Shown piece by piece: positions 19,730-28,558 of a stretch of 59,811 nucleotides of DNA. The notes beneath the pieces are model-generated. The model was not told where the DNA came from and ran no database searches. It was given only the letters and a program-made list of their open reading frames with translations. Positions within the stretch are counted from its first letter, which is position 1, and the number at the start of each line of letters is the position of its first letter. Location of the stretch: the NCBI GenBank assembly GCA_016184115.1, contig JACPDH010000058.1, positions 1 to 59,811 on the forward strand. The letters are read 5' to 3'. This DNA is from Acidobacteriota bacterium (GTDB lineage Bacteria; Acidobacteriota; Thermoanaerobaculia; Gp7-AA8). The translations under genes and the position numbers were made by a program.

Positions 19730-20995
19730 ATGAAGAACGACTTCGATCCCAACGCCGGGCGCGCCGACTGGAACGCCCCGTTCGGCCATCTCCGCATGTT
19801 CGTCACGCTGATGGTCGTTGCACACCACGCCGTGCTCGCGTATCTGCCGATGTCACCGCCACCGGCGACGTCGCTCGATCCCGGCCTCTACTGGGCCGCG
19901 TTCCCGATCGTCGATTCGGCGAAGTGGAAGGGCATCGAGCTCTTCGTCACGTTCAACGACACCTTCTTCATGTCGTTGATGTTCTTGATCTCGGGGCTCT
20001 TCGTCTGGCCGGCGCTGCGGCGCAAAGGGACGGCGGCGTTCCTGCGCGATCGCGCGCTCAAGCTCGGCGTGACCTTTGTCGTCGGCGCGGGCCTTCTCGC
20101 ACCGCTCGCATATTCCGCCACGTACGCCGCGATCGACGCTCCACAGGGCTCGTTCTGGTCGCAGTGGCTTTCGATCGGCAAGTGGCCGGCCGGGCCCGCG
20201 TGGTTTCTATGGGTCCTCCTCGCGTTCGGCTGCGCAGCAGCCCTCGTTCACGCTCTCGCCCCGTCGCGGCTCGAGGCTTTCGGGAGGATCGCGGGCCGGT
20301 TCGGAGAGCGTCCGGCTCTCTTCTTCGTCGCCCTCGTTCTGGTTTCGTCGATCGGATATCTGCCGATGGCCGCCGCATTCAATCCGATGGAGTGGTTCGG
20401 CGCCGGACCGTTCTTCGTGCAGACGAGCAGAGTTGCGCATTACGCGATCTACTTCATCGCCGGCGTCGCGCTCGGCGCGTTCGGTGTGAATCGTGGACTG
20501 CTTTCGACGGACGGCAGGCTTGCCCGACGCTGGCCTCTCTGGATCGCGACGTCGCTCGTGTTGTTCGCCGTTGCGATCACGACATGGGTGATCATCCTCT
20601 CGACGATCCCGAACGGTGGGCCCGGCCTCGCGCTGAGGAGCCTCGGGAACTTCGCGTTCACCCTCACCTGCGCCGCGACCTCGCTCGCGTTCGTTGCGAT
20701 CGCTCTCCGTTTCGCGAGGCGATCGAATGCCATCGCCGACAGTCTCGGCGCAAACGCGTTCGGGATCTACCTCGTCCACTACGCCTGCACCACCTGGCTC
20801 CAGTTCGCGCTGCTCGACGTGCCGCTCTCCGGCGCGGCGAAGGGCTCGCTCGTGTTCCTCAGCGCGGTCGTCGCGAGCTGGCTCGTGAGCGCTCTGCTTG
20901 GACGCATCCCTGTCATCGGGAGAATTCTCGGCAACGCGCGACCGACGCCGACGTCAAGGACGACGTCGCCCGGTGGGCTGGCCGACGCGGCGTGA
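19730..20995 (+). CDS. Acyltransferase family 3 membrane protein
   Basis: A 421-residue polytopic protein with 10 or more hydrophobic segments. The N-terminal FGHLRMFVTLMVVAHHAVLAYLP has the family's early His-containing helix, and later segments include FNDTFFMSLMFLISGLFVWPAL, PAWFLWVLLAFG and NAFGIYLVHYACTTWLQF. This is the acyltransferase-3/OpgC-like fold, which acylates glycans or lipids at the inner membrane. Start ATG 19730 has GAAAGAGGA upstream. It follows the ABC operon by 149 bases and may be transcribed separately. Confidence 0.85.
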   Translation: MKNDFDPNAGRADWNAPFGHLRMFVTLMVVAHHAVLAYLPMSPPPATSLDPGLYWAAFPIVDSAKWKGIELFVTFNDTFFMSLMFLISGLFVWPALRRKGTAAFLRDRALKLGVTFVVGAGLLAPLAYSATYAAIDAPQGSFWSQWLSIGKWPAGPAWFLWVLLAFGCAAALVHALAPSRLEAFGRIAGRFGERPALFFVALVLVSSIGYLPMAAAFNPMEWFGAGPFFVQTSRVAHYAIYFIAGVALGAFGVNRGLLSTDGRLARRWPLWIATSLVLFAVAITTWVIILSTIPNGGPGLALRSLGNFAFTLTCAATSLAFVAIALRFARRSNAIADSLGANAFGIYLVHYACTTWLQFALLDVPLSGAAKGSLVFLSAVVASWLVSALLGRIPVIGRILGNARPTPTSRTTSPGGLADAA

Positions 20996-21018
20996 GCCGA
21001 CCGGGGATCGATGTCCGA

Positions 21019-21188
21019 CTAGTGGCCTGTATTGGAGGAATTGGTACCGCCGTTGCGGTCGGCGCGTGGCCATCTGCTTCGCCGTCGCTCCTCGACGATG
21101 TCCCAGCATCGCCTACGTCGCGCCGACTCGCATCTGGCCGCGCGGCGTCCGCGACGGCGGTACCAATCCCTTCAATACAGGCCACTAG
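21019..21188. mobile_element. MITE-like element with 34-bp terminal inverted repeats
   Basis: The arms 21019-21052 and 21155-21188 are inverted copies with two mismatches in 34; they begin CTAGTGGCCTGTATTG and carry an ATTGGTACCGCCG core. Similarity continues inward with more mismatches for about 25 further bases. The element is 170 bp, has no coding capacity, and both ends are CTAG. Confidence 0.7.
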
Positions 21189-22089
21189 GAAGCGCCCCGA
21201 GAGGGCGCTTCCACGGAATTCGATACTCCCCATTCATTGCCGGAGACGTACCTGGATAGACGTCTGCCACCGCCGGCCATCGCCGTCGCCGGGCTTCAGA
21301 AATGGACGACGACTGCATGCGGAGCGATCCTGGTCTGCCGACGCTGGTCTCTCGATCTTCGCCCTGCGCTGGAAAATCGTGACGTGCACAAGCACGCGGC
21401 GTGCTTGTCCGTCCTCGCGGTCGTGCCGTTGGCCCGACATGGGACTGGCGTCGGTCACGGCCCGGAGATCGCCATTGCCATGTTCGTGCGCCGGCAATCG
21501 AGGCCCGCCGCTGCGAATCGTCTACCTGCACGGGCCCGACACACGCGCACCGTCGTGGATGGAGCTTCAAATTCGCGCGAAGCTTCGCGCCGCCGCCGCC
21601 ACTCTCAATGCGCGACTCGCCTTGCCAAGGGCACACGGGACGTGGACTTCGTAGAACACGGCGCGCCGCACGAGTTGCCGGCCGAGGAGCTGGCGCGCGT
21701 GCTCCGGAACCTGGGAGCGAGTCGCGCGGGAGCTCCGATACTTCTCGGGGCATGCGCGTGCGCCCTGGCCGCCGGGAACGAGCCTGGGCTGACGTCGATT
21801 TCGCTGGCGGCGAGCGCTGCCGGTATCTGCATCCTGGCGACCGTCGCCGGACTCGCCAGCGGCTCTCCGAGGGCGGCGCTCTCGTGCATCGCGACGGTCC
21901 TCTTCTTCGCCGCGCTTGGCGCTGCCTGGCAGGTCGGGGCAGCTCCGTTGCCGTACTGCTGTTGCATGACTGATGTCGTTCGCATTCCGGATGCCCGCGC
22001 ACTTCCTGATAAGGGGGCGTCTGCCAATGGGTGCCCCCCACGAGGCTCTGCCGACACCGCTGCTCGGGCTCCCGCAGGCGTAATTCACG
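21189..22089. other. Degenerate region with no convincing gene
   Basis: About 900 bases between the MITE-like element and the AbiE pair. Open frames exist on both strands but none has a family signature throughout. A forward stretch at about 21510-21654 (LRIVYLHGPDTRAPSWMELQ) resembles the first strand and nucleophile-elbow region of an alpha/beta-hydrolase-like protein and then stops at TAG. A hydrophobic stretch near 21720-21950 in another frame could be a decayed membrane protein. This is probably the remains of one or two genes. Confidence 0.35.
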
Positions 22090-22118
22090 TTGACGGTACT
22101 TCTATATATTTGTAGACT
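22090..22118 (+). promoter_or_regulatory. Promoter of the AbiE-type pair
   Basis: TTGACG (22090-22095), a 17-base AT-rich spacer containing CTATATATTT, then TAGACT (22113-22118). The ATG of the antitoxin lies 11 bases after the -10, so the leader is very short or absent. The AT-rich patch contrasts with the GC-rich surroundings. Confidence 0.55.
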
Positions 22119-22128
22119 AACTGGCGTT

Positions 22129-22725
22129 ATGAAAATCGTCGAAGATATCGACATCATCCGAGCCCTCGGCCCACGACAGCGTGGCGTGTTTTCGGCGGCG
22201 GATCTGCACACGGCCCTCGCGGAGGTGCATCCGGCGGCGTTCGCGCGGCGGTTGAATGCCCTCATCGATCGCGGAGTCCTCCGCCGTTTTGTGCGCGGAT
22301 GGTACGTGACGGACGGCGTCGATCTTGCGGTACTAAGCCAGCGAATCGCCCCCGAATCATATGTCAGCATCGATCGCGTCCTGTCCGACGCGCTGATGAT
22401 CGGTGTCAGCCAGACGTCGAGCATCACTGCGATCAAGACGGGGCGCAGTCGCGTCTACGAGGGATGCGGACTTCGGGTCACGCACCTCGGCGTCAAGCCC
22501 ACCCTGATCTTCGGGTGCGAGGTAACGGGCGGAGTGCGTCGTGCCGACCCCGAGAAGGCAACGCTCGACACCTTCTACTTTCACTTGCGCGGACGACGCT
22601 ACCCGTTCGACCTTTACTCGGACGTCGACTACTCGAGATTGAATCGGACCCTGTTGCGCCGATATCTCCGTGCGTACGAGAACCCGAAGTTCGCCGAGTT
22701 CGTGAAGGGAGTCGTCGGCCTGTGA
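22129..22725 (+). CDS. AbiEi-like antitoxin / transcriptional regulator
   Basis: A 198-residue protein with an N-terminal winged helix (RGVFSAADLHTALAEVHPAAFARRLNALIDRGVLRRFVRGWYVT) and a C-terminal domain with SYVSIDRVLSDALMIGVSQ and KPTLIFGCEV...RADPEKATLDTFYFH. This is the arrangement of AbiEi antitoxins of type IV toxin-antitoxin/abortive-infection modules. It overlaps the toxin start by 4 bases (GTGA), giving translational coupling. Start ATG 22129 is placed by family length and promoter position. Confidence 0.82.
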   Translation: MKIVEDIDIIRALGPRQRGVFSAADLHTALAEVHPAAFARRLNALIDRGVLRRFVRGWYVTDGVDLAVLSQRIAPESYVSIDRVLSDALMIGVSQTSSITAIKTGRSRVYEGCGLRVTHLGVKPTLIFGCEVTGGVRRADPEKATLDTFYFHLRGRRYPFDLYSDVDYSRLNRTLLRRYLRAYENPKFAEFVKGVVGL

Positions 22726-23465
22726 ATCTCCCGCTCATCCGTCCGACCAGCCGGGAAGCGCTGCTGGTCTGGGTACTGCACCGATTCGCGGAGGAGTTCA
22801 ACGAACGCGCGATTCTGAAGGGGGGCCTTCTGTTGCGCTTGCTCGACAGCCCGCGGGACACCAACGATGCCGACTTCGTCTTCGCCCCGTATCGGAGCAA
22901 GCGGCAGATTGCGCCCAGGGTCAAGGCCATCCTCGAGGAAATCGACGACGCCGAGGTGGACGTGCGTCTTCACTCGACGATGCTGCGGGCAGCGATCCGC
23001 GTCGATGGTGTTGGAGTGCAGGTGGGATGCTCGGTGGCAGATGAGTGCCGCTCGATCGCAATGACGACGGCGTCGATGGCGGAAGCGAACGGTTACCCGC
23101 CGCGCGTCGTCCGGGCGATGGACCTCTCGGTCGCGCTCGCGCACAAGCTCGCTGCCTGGAACGAGCGCCGCCTCGTTCGCGACCTCTATGACGCGTACTT
23201 CTTCGTGGCCCGCGTCGGAGTCAGCCCCGACATGCCGACGCTCGAAGAGAGGTTGAGTAAGATGCGCTCCAACCGGCCGGAGCTGAAGCGGGTTCGTTCG
23301 ATGACGATTGCGGCGTTCAGTCGCGCACTCGAAGCCGCGCTTGCGAACCTGACCGATCGCGCGATCGACGAGGAGTTGGGCGGCCTGATTCCCGCGGCGT
23401 CGCGTGCCGGACTCAGCCTCCAGATCCGCGCGGCACTAAACGGGTTGCTACAGACCTTGGAGTAG
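22722..23465 (+). CDS. AbiEii-type nucleotidyltransferase toxin
   Basis: A 247-residue protein of the AbiEii nucleotidyltransferase family. It contains AILKGGLLLRLLDSPRDTNDADFVF, with the KGG motif and the DxD-like metal site, a second acidic strand EVDVRLHSTMLRAAIRV, and the KLAAWNERRLVRDLYDAYFF helix typical of AbiEii. Start GTG 22722 overlaps the antitoxin stop. The pair would act in phage abortive infection or plasmid-like stabilisation (family knowledge). It ends just before a 13-base G tract. Confidence 0.82.
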   Translation: MNLPLIRPTSREALLVWVLHRFAEEFNERAILKGGLLLRLLDSPRDTNDADFVFAPYRSKRQIAPRVKAILEEIDDAEVDVRLHSTMLRAAIRVDGVGVQVGCSVADECRSIAMTTASMAEANGYPPRVVRAMDLSVALAHKLAAWNERRLVRDLYDAYFFVARVGVSPDMPTLEERLSKMRSNRPELKRVRSMTIAAFSRALEAALANLTDRAIDEELGGLIPAASRAGLSLQIRAALNGLLQTLE

Positions 23466-23507
23466 CCGGCAAGCGCAATGGCCCGCCGGGTCTCGCGACG
23501 AACTAAC

Positions 23508-23520
23508 GGGGGGGGGGGGG
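23508..23520. repeat. Poly-G tract of 13 bases
   Basis: Thirteen consecutive G residues follow AACTAAC, 42 bases after the toxin gene. Such runs are prone to slippage and to sequencing error. It is outside any gene. The rest of 23466-23633 shows nothing. Confidence 0.8.
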
Positions 23521-23633
23521 CCGGGGTCACGACCGAACGATCAACTTCTTGAGTGAGTCCGTTCGCGTTCGAGTTGAGCGAAAAGTCGATATTTTGGCTC
23601 TTATACGCCCCGTTACCCCGCCACGAGCTCAGT

Positions 23634-24632
23634 CTAGGAGACTTCCATTGCTCTCGACACCGCGCCCTCGGGCCAGTCTCCGGCAAGGAACGTCTTCACC
23701 GCGGCGAAGAACTCATCAGGCCGCTCGAGGAACGGATAGTGCCCGGCGGAGGAGAGCACGAGCAATCGAGAGTCGCCTGCGGACGCCCACGCCTCCGCTC
23801 CGGCGAGTGGAATGCCATCTTCACGCCCGTGAATGACAAGGCGCGGAACCGAGAGCGCTCCCAGCTTCTCAGTGAGATCCCACTCACCAAATGAGCCTAA
23901 CAACGCGCCGAAGTATGGCCACAGGTTCTTCGGCCATTCGTTCTCGTACACGCAGACGTCAGGTACCTTGTCCGCGAGCGCCCGGTCGGCGAAACTCGCC
24001 GGACCCGTCACCGCCTTGTACAGTCGGCAGAGCTCCGCGGGCTTCTCTTCGAACTCGCCGGCGTCCATCCGTGCCTGCAGAGCTGACATCGCTGCTGCAT
24101 CGATTCGCTCCGATCTGCGGTCGCCGGCGGCGTCCATGATCGCCTTCGAGGGTGGCACGGCACCTACCTGAATCAGCCTCGTGACCCGTTCGGGATATCG
24201 AATGGTGTACTGCGCCATCTCCATCCCGAGGCCGGACCAGCCGAGGAGAGCCATCGATTCGATTCCGAGGCCACGCCGGAGCGACTCGAGATCCTCGATC
24301 TGCCATTCGAGCGAAACCGCGGCGCGATCACCGCACTCGCTACGCCCGCGACAACGAGGGTCATAGAAGATGAGTCTGTGGTGCGCCGCGAGAGGCCGGA
24401 GGGCGTCTTCGAGATAGAAACCGGCGGGGATCACCAACGGGATCTGTCCTTGGCCGATGGATCGATAGAAGAGGCGGATGCCATCGCGCGTCATGACTCG
24501 CCCCTCACTCCATTGAGGTTTCGCCGTCTCGATGGAACGAGTCGGCGTTGGGGACGCGGCGCGATCATGGACCGTCGCACAGCCAGCGGCGGCCAGCATG
24601 CACAGCAGCACCACGACTTTCAGTTTCGTCAT
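23634..24632 (-). CDS. Lipoprotein alpha/beta-hydrolase
   Basis: A 332-residue protein with a lipoprotein signal (VVVLLCMLAAAGCAT; lipobox AAGC) followed by an alpha/beta-hydrolase domain. The catalytic triad is visible: GWSGLG (Ser) near residue 148, the Asp in HGREDGI near 280, and the His in GHYPFLERP near 305. The oxyanion-side DPRCRGRS is near 100. It is likely an outer- or inner-membrane-anchored esterase or proline-iminopeptidase-like enzyme. Start ATG 24632 is chosen because the signal peptide begins there. Confidence 0.86.
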   Translation of the reverse strand: MTKLKVVVLLCMLAAAGCATVHDRAASPTPTRSIETAKPQWSEGRVMTRDGIRLFYRSIGQGQIPLVIPAGFYLEDALRPLAAHHRLIFYDPRCRGRSECGDRAAVSLEWQIEDLESLRRGLGIESMALLGWSGLGMEMAQYTIRYPERVTRLIQVGAVPPSKAIMDAAGDRRSERIDAAAMSALQARMDAGEFEEKPAELCRLYKAVTGPASFADRALADKVPDVCVYENEWPKNLWPYFGALLGSFGEWDLTEKLGALSVPRLVIHGREDGIPLAGAEAWASAGDSRLLVLSSAGHYPFLERPDEFFAAVKTFLAGDWPEGAVSRAMEVS

Positions 24633-24760
24633 TTGGATTCCCTTGGCGGCGTCGATTCCGTGAGGCTTCCCAGCCGGTCCTGTCCTGGAATGTAAGTAGA
24701 GACGTCCCCGGCGGGAAGGTGAGGGCTGGGAACGTGTCCGAATCGCGACATCAGCCAATC

Positions 24761-25699
24761 CTATCGACCCCGAGAGGAGTTCACGAGTACTTCCACATCC
24801 GCCACGAAGATCGCGTACGCCGACCCTTCGCGGCGAGCGAAGGCTAGGTGCCGGCCATCGGGAGACCACGAGGGCTCCGTGTCGTTTCCCGCGTCGCAAG
24901 TGATCGCCCGGGTCGCGAGGCTTGTCGTCGAAACCACGTAGAGCTTTGCCTCGGTGCCCGCGCGGAGCGAGGCGAAGGCGAGGTGGATGCCATCAGGCGA
25001 CCGTGCAGGGCAGAAGTCGTGGCGGGGATCGTCTGTTAGGCGGCGAACGGCGCTGCCATCAGGTTCGGCGACGAAGATCTCGTCGTTGTGGGATCCCTCC
25101 CGTCTCGAGAAAAACGCGATGCGATCGCCCCGCGGCGACCAGCGAGGCCAGAGGTCGCGCTCGGGGTGATCGGTGAGTCTCTCGATCGCGCCCGCTTTCA
25201 GCGCGAGCACGTAGATGTCGAGGCTCCCGCCGCGCGCGGAGGCGAATGCGATGTGATCGCCTGAAGGCGACCATGAGGGAAACGACTCGTCCTCATCCCA
25301 GTCGGTGAGCCTGCGGAGCTCGGAGCCGTCCAACCTCATCGAATAGAGGTCAGCCGACCCGGCGCGATCCGACTCGAAAACGAGGTGGCTTCCGTCGGGG
25401 GACCAGGCCGGCCTTCGATCGCTTAAGCGATTTGACGTGAGACGCGTCTCGCCACTCCCGTCGGATCGCATCGTGTAGATTTCGAAGTCGCCGTGCCGAT
25501 CGGTCTCGAAGGCGATATTGCGCCCGTCGGGTGAGAAGGCCGGCGCGCGATGGTTCCCCTCGGCGTTAGTGAGCCTGCGGACCACCTCGACACAGACTGC
25601 TTGGGAACGAACCGCTTCGTCCAGCGGGCGCTCCGACGACACGCAGGCGAGGAGCGAGAGGGACGCGACACTCGTCGAGAGAAACGATCTGCTCTTCAT
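24761..25699 (-). CDS. TolB-like beta-propeller lipoprotein
   Basis: 312 residues: a signal peptide with lipobox LLAC (SLSLLACVSS), then repeated PD40/WD40-like units such as PAFSPDGRNIAFETDRHGDFEIY, PAWSPDGSHLVFESDRAG, PSWSPSGDHIAFASARGG and PSWSPDGRHLAFARREG. About six or seven blades are present, enough for one propeller. It probably binds proteins or polysaccharides in the periplasm. A GTG three codons upstream is possible; ATG 25699 is preferred. It resembles the larger propeller protein next to it, suggesting duplication. Confidence 0.85.
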   Translation of the reverse strand: MKSRSFLSTSVASLSLLACVSSERPLDEAVRSQAVCVEVVRRLTNAEGNHRAPAFSPDGRNIAFETDRHGDFEIYTMRSDGSGETRLTSNRLSDRRPAWSPDGSHLVFESDRAGSADLYSMRLDGSELRRLTDWDEDESFPSWSPSGDHIAFASARGGSLDIYVLALKAGAIERLTDHPERDLWPRWSPRGDRIAFFSRREGSHNDEIFVAEPDGSAVRRLTDDPRHDFCPARSPDGIHLAFASLRAGTEAKLYVVSTTSLATRAITCDAGNDTEPSWSPDGRHLAFARREGSAYAIFVADVEVLVNSSRGR

Positions 25700-25784
25700 T
25701 GGCAACACTTCCGTTCTGGCGATGCTTCGAGGTTAGGCGCGCGAATCCAACGACATGAAGAGTGACGGTCGGAGTGCAGCGAGC

Positions 25785-27512
25785 TCAGTCCGGAGACGGG
25801 CCTCGCGCGCCCTCGCTGCCGCGTGTCAGGCGCTTGAGCCCTGAGCCGTCGGCATCGACCACGTAGACCTCGTGGACGCCACTCATGGCGGAGAACGCGA
25901 GTTTCTTGCCGTCAGGCGAAAAGGACGGTTGCGACCAGACATCGAGGCCCGTCGTCACACGGTGGACGATTCCCGTCGAGAGCTCGACCCGATAGAGGTC
26001 GCGCGCGCCCCCACGCGTCGACACGAACGCGACGAACTTTCCGTCGCGCGAGTACGCGGGAGACGTGTCGGAGCCTTCGCTCGGCGCAAGGGGCGTCATC
26101 GCGCCCGACGCGACGTCGAGCAGGTGCAACTGATCCCGGCCCGCCGGATCGGCGTGGATCGCGAGACGCGAGCCGTCGGGGCTCCAGCTCGGCACCTGGC
26201 TGCTCCACGCGGCGCTCGTCAGGCGGCGCTCCTCGCGCCCATCGGCCGCGACGAGGTAGAGGTCCCAGTGGTACTTGCCGTCGACGAGTGGGGCCGATCG
26301 CTGATAGGCAATCCACTTGCCGTCAGGCGAGGGAACGGGGACGCCGTCAAAACCCGGCGTCGCGAGAAGGCGACGCTGGGTTCTGCCGTCCGTGTCCATG
26401 GTGTAGAGATCGACTTCGTCCACTGCGTCGTAGTCGCGCGGCGACTGGAAGGCGATCTTTGCGTCGCCGGGCATGAACATCGGATGCGCGTCGCGTCCGG
26501 GGCTGTGTGTCAGGCGGCGCTGGCCGGTGCCGTCCGCTGCCATGACGTAGATCTCCCAGTCGTGGTCGCGCGTCGACGCGAACACGATACTCGACCCGTC
26601 GTTCGACCACTGCGGCCAGGCGTTGTGATAGGCACTGTGCGTGACCTGGCGAGCGTTCGATCCATCTGCCGACATGACGAAGAGCTCGAAGCGGCCCGGC
26701 GCGTCGGAGTAGTACGCGATCGAGCTGCCGTCGGGCGACCACGCGAGCTCGTACTTCGTCGCGGGGTCGCTCGTGATCGCCCGCGGGCTCGACCCGTCGG
26801 GCTTTGCGAGGTAGATCTGCGTGCTGCCGCTCCGCTCGCTGTAGAAGGCGATCGAGCGCCCGTCGGGGGACATCCGCGCCGCGCCGTCGCCGCCTTCGCT
26901 CTCGGTGAGGTGGCGGGGCGTGCCGCCCGCTGCGTCGATAATGAAGATATCCTGATTGTCGCCCACGACACCGCTGAAGAGAAGGCGAGTACCGTCAGGC
27001 GTCCATGTGGCGTGGCCCGCGCGTCCGTCGAGGCTCGTTAGGCGCCTGGCGTTCCGTCCGTCCGCGTCCATGACCCACACCTGCTCGGGCGCTCCGTCCC
27101 GGTCGGAATCGAAGGTGATGCGCTTTCCGTCGGGCGACCACGACGGATGCCGCGCGAACATGGGACCGACACCCGCGCCTCGATGTGTCAGCCGTCGCTC
27201 GCCCGTGCCGTCTGGCCGAATGAGGTAGAGGTTCCACGTGCCGTCACGGCTCGAGTCGAAGAGAATCCACCCGCCGTCAGGCGACCAGGATGGATGCGTG
27301 TCGTCCGACTCGTTCCTTGTCAGGCGCCGCTCGTTCTGGCCGTCGGCGTCGACGACCCAGATCTCGGCGCGCCCGTCGCGCTCGCTCTGAAACGCGAGGC
27401 GTCGGCCGTCGGGAGACCACGACGGGTTGATGTTCAGGAAGGGCGAAGGAGACTGCGCATGCACTGGAAACGCGACGATCACGAGAGCGAGAAGCGTGGC
27501 TACGCGTGCCAT
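25785..27512 (-). CDS. Secreted TolB-like beta-propeller protein, two propellers
   Basis: A 575-residue protein with a cleavable signal peptide (MARVATLLALVIVAFPVHAQS) and about 11-12 PD40 repeats with the SWSPDGRRLAFQSERDG pattern. This is enough for two tandem six-bladed propellers. No enzymatic domain is visible. A GGAGG site lies just upstream of ATG 27512. It is in the same direction as the smaller propeller lipoprotein, 85 bases apart, and they may form one unit. Confidence 0.86.
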   Translation of the reverse strand: MARVATLLALVIVAFPVHAQSPSPFLNINPSWSPDGRRLAFQSERDGRAEIWVVDADGQNERRLTRNESDDTHPSWSPDGGWILFDSSRDGTWNLYLIRPDGTGERRLTHRGAGVGPMFARHPSWSPDGKRITFDSDRDGAPEQVWVMDADGRNARRLTSLDGRAGHATWTPDGTRLLFSGVVGDNQDIFIIDAAGGTPRHLTESEGGDGAARMSPDGRSIAFYSERSGSTQIYLAKPDGSSPRAITSDPATKYELAWSPDGSSIAYYSDAPGRFELFVMSADGSNARQVTHSAYHNAWPQWSNDGSSIVFASTRDHDWEIYVMAADGTGQRRLTHSPGRDAHPMFMPGDAKIAFQSPRDYDAVDEVDLYTMDTDGRTQRRLLATPGFDGVPVPSPDGKWIAYQRSAPLVDGKYHWDLYLVAADGREERRLTSAAWSSQVPSWSPDGSRLAIHADPAGRDQLHLLDVASGAMTPLAPSEGSDTSPAYSRDGKFVAFVSTRGGARDLYRVELSTGIVHRVTTGLDVWSQPSFSPDGKKLAFSAMSGVHEVYVVDADGSGLKRLTRGSEGARGPSPD

Positions 27513-27922
27513 GGAGCACCTCCTTCGGGACTGGAGTCAAGCAGTGCCTGTACTGGAAAAATAGCTCGGCTCCGCGGCCTACACCTGCAACAGTGCGGGA
27601 ACGATGTGAAGCGCACGGACGGCCAAGAGTCGTCCCTCACCACGTGCGGCTGCCGGCCGAGCGTCAGCGTCGCGCCGAACGCTCGCGCGTCGAGACCGTT
27701 AGGCTTCGGGCGAACAGCCTCGTCGCTCCTCCGACTCCTGATTCGTGCGCGAGCCGGTAATAGAGAACGAGCGCACGATCGGCCGTGACGGCGATGATCG
27801 GAGAAGGGCCCTTAGACGGAGCATCTGTTATCTCCACCCCCAACCAACGAGCGACGTGGCGAGTCGCCGCAGCAAACAGAAACGCGAAGCACTGACCCCG
27901 TTACGCTGCTGATCCCGCCCCC
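27513..27922. other. Gene-free spacer with one dispersed repeat
   Basis: There is no gene signal on either strand. Positions 27871-27904 hold a member of the dispersed repeat (core AACAGAAACGCGAAGCACTG). One GTTAGGC heptamer is at 27698-27704. Confidence 0.5.
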
Positions 27923-28483
27923 TTAGCGCGTGCCTCCAAGCGCTTCCTTCCACTCGTTGGCGAGAATGGCGAATACATACTCGTCGCACCAAGCTCCTTT
28001 GAACCACACGTGCTGAAGAAACAGAGCCTCCTGGCGGAAGCCGGACCTGCGAAGGAGCCGGACAGCCGGATCGTTGCGTCGGTCGACAACCGCCTTGACG
28101 CGGTGGAGCCCAAGCGATGCGAACGAGAAGCGCAGGACTTCGAGTAGCGCCTCACAGGCGAGACCCTTGCCCTGGTACCTGGACGCGAACGAAAACCCGA
28201 CTTCACCGAGGCGATGATCGTCGGCATCCACATATAGGCCCACGTCTCCAATGATCTCGAGATCGGGCCGCAGGGCCACCGCAAACTGAAACCACGCACC
28301 AGGAGTCCCTGGATCGAGGCTCACCTGTAGTCTTGCCATCTCAGCGGCTTCGTCAGGCGTGAATGTCTCCCAACTCTGGTAGCGAGCTACGGCCGGTTCG
28401 TTGCGGTACGACACGAATGCGTCGACGTCTTGCGTCGAGAATCGACGGAGCAGAAGGCGAGGCGTTTCGAGTGATGTGAACAT
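27923..28483 (-). CDS. GNAT acetyltransferase, RimJ/RimL type
   Basis: A 186-residue GNAT enzyme: N-terminal LETPRLLLRRFSTQDVDAFVSY, middle IIGDVGLYVDADDHRLGEVGFSFASRYQGKGLACEALLEVLRF with the acetyl-CoA-binding RxxGxG-like segment (YQGKGLA), and C-terminal VDRRNDPAVRLLRRSGFRQEALFLQH. It acetylates an amino group of a protein or small molecule; the substrate cannot be told. The start ATG 28483 matches the family N-terminus, although the frame is open a little further. Confidence 0.88.
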   Translation of the reverse strand: MFTSLETPRLLLRRFSTQDVDAFVSYRNEPAVARYQSWETFTPDEAAEMARLQVSLDPGTPGAWFQFAVALRPDLEIIGDVGLYVDADDHRLGEVGFSFASRYQGKGLACEALLEVLRFSFASLGLHRVKAVVDRRNDPAVRLLRRSGFRQEALFLQHVWFKGAWCDEYVFAILANEWKEALGGTR

Positions 28484-28558
28484 CGCGATCCGCCGCGTGG
28501 TCGTGATCGCACGCGCGTGGACCGATTCGAGCACATCTCCGCCCGAATCCGCAACCAG

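Noticed and set aside
21237-22115. 292-codon open forward frame before the AbiE pair
   Set aside because: Overlaps equally long reverse frames, has no ribosome site or family motif, and switches character midway; best described as degenerate sequence.
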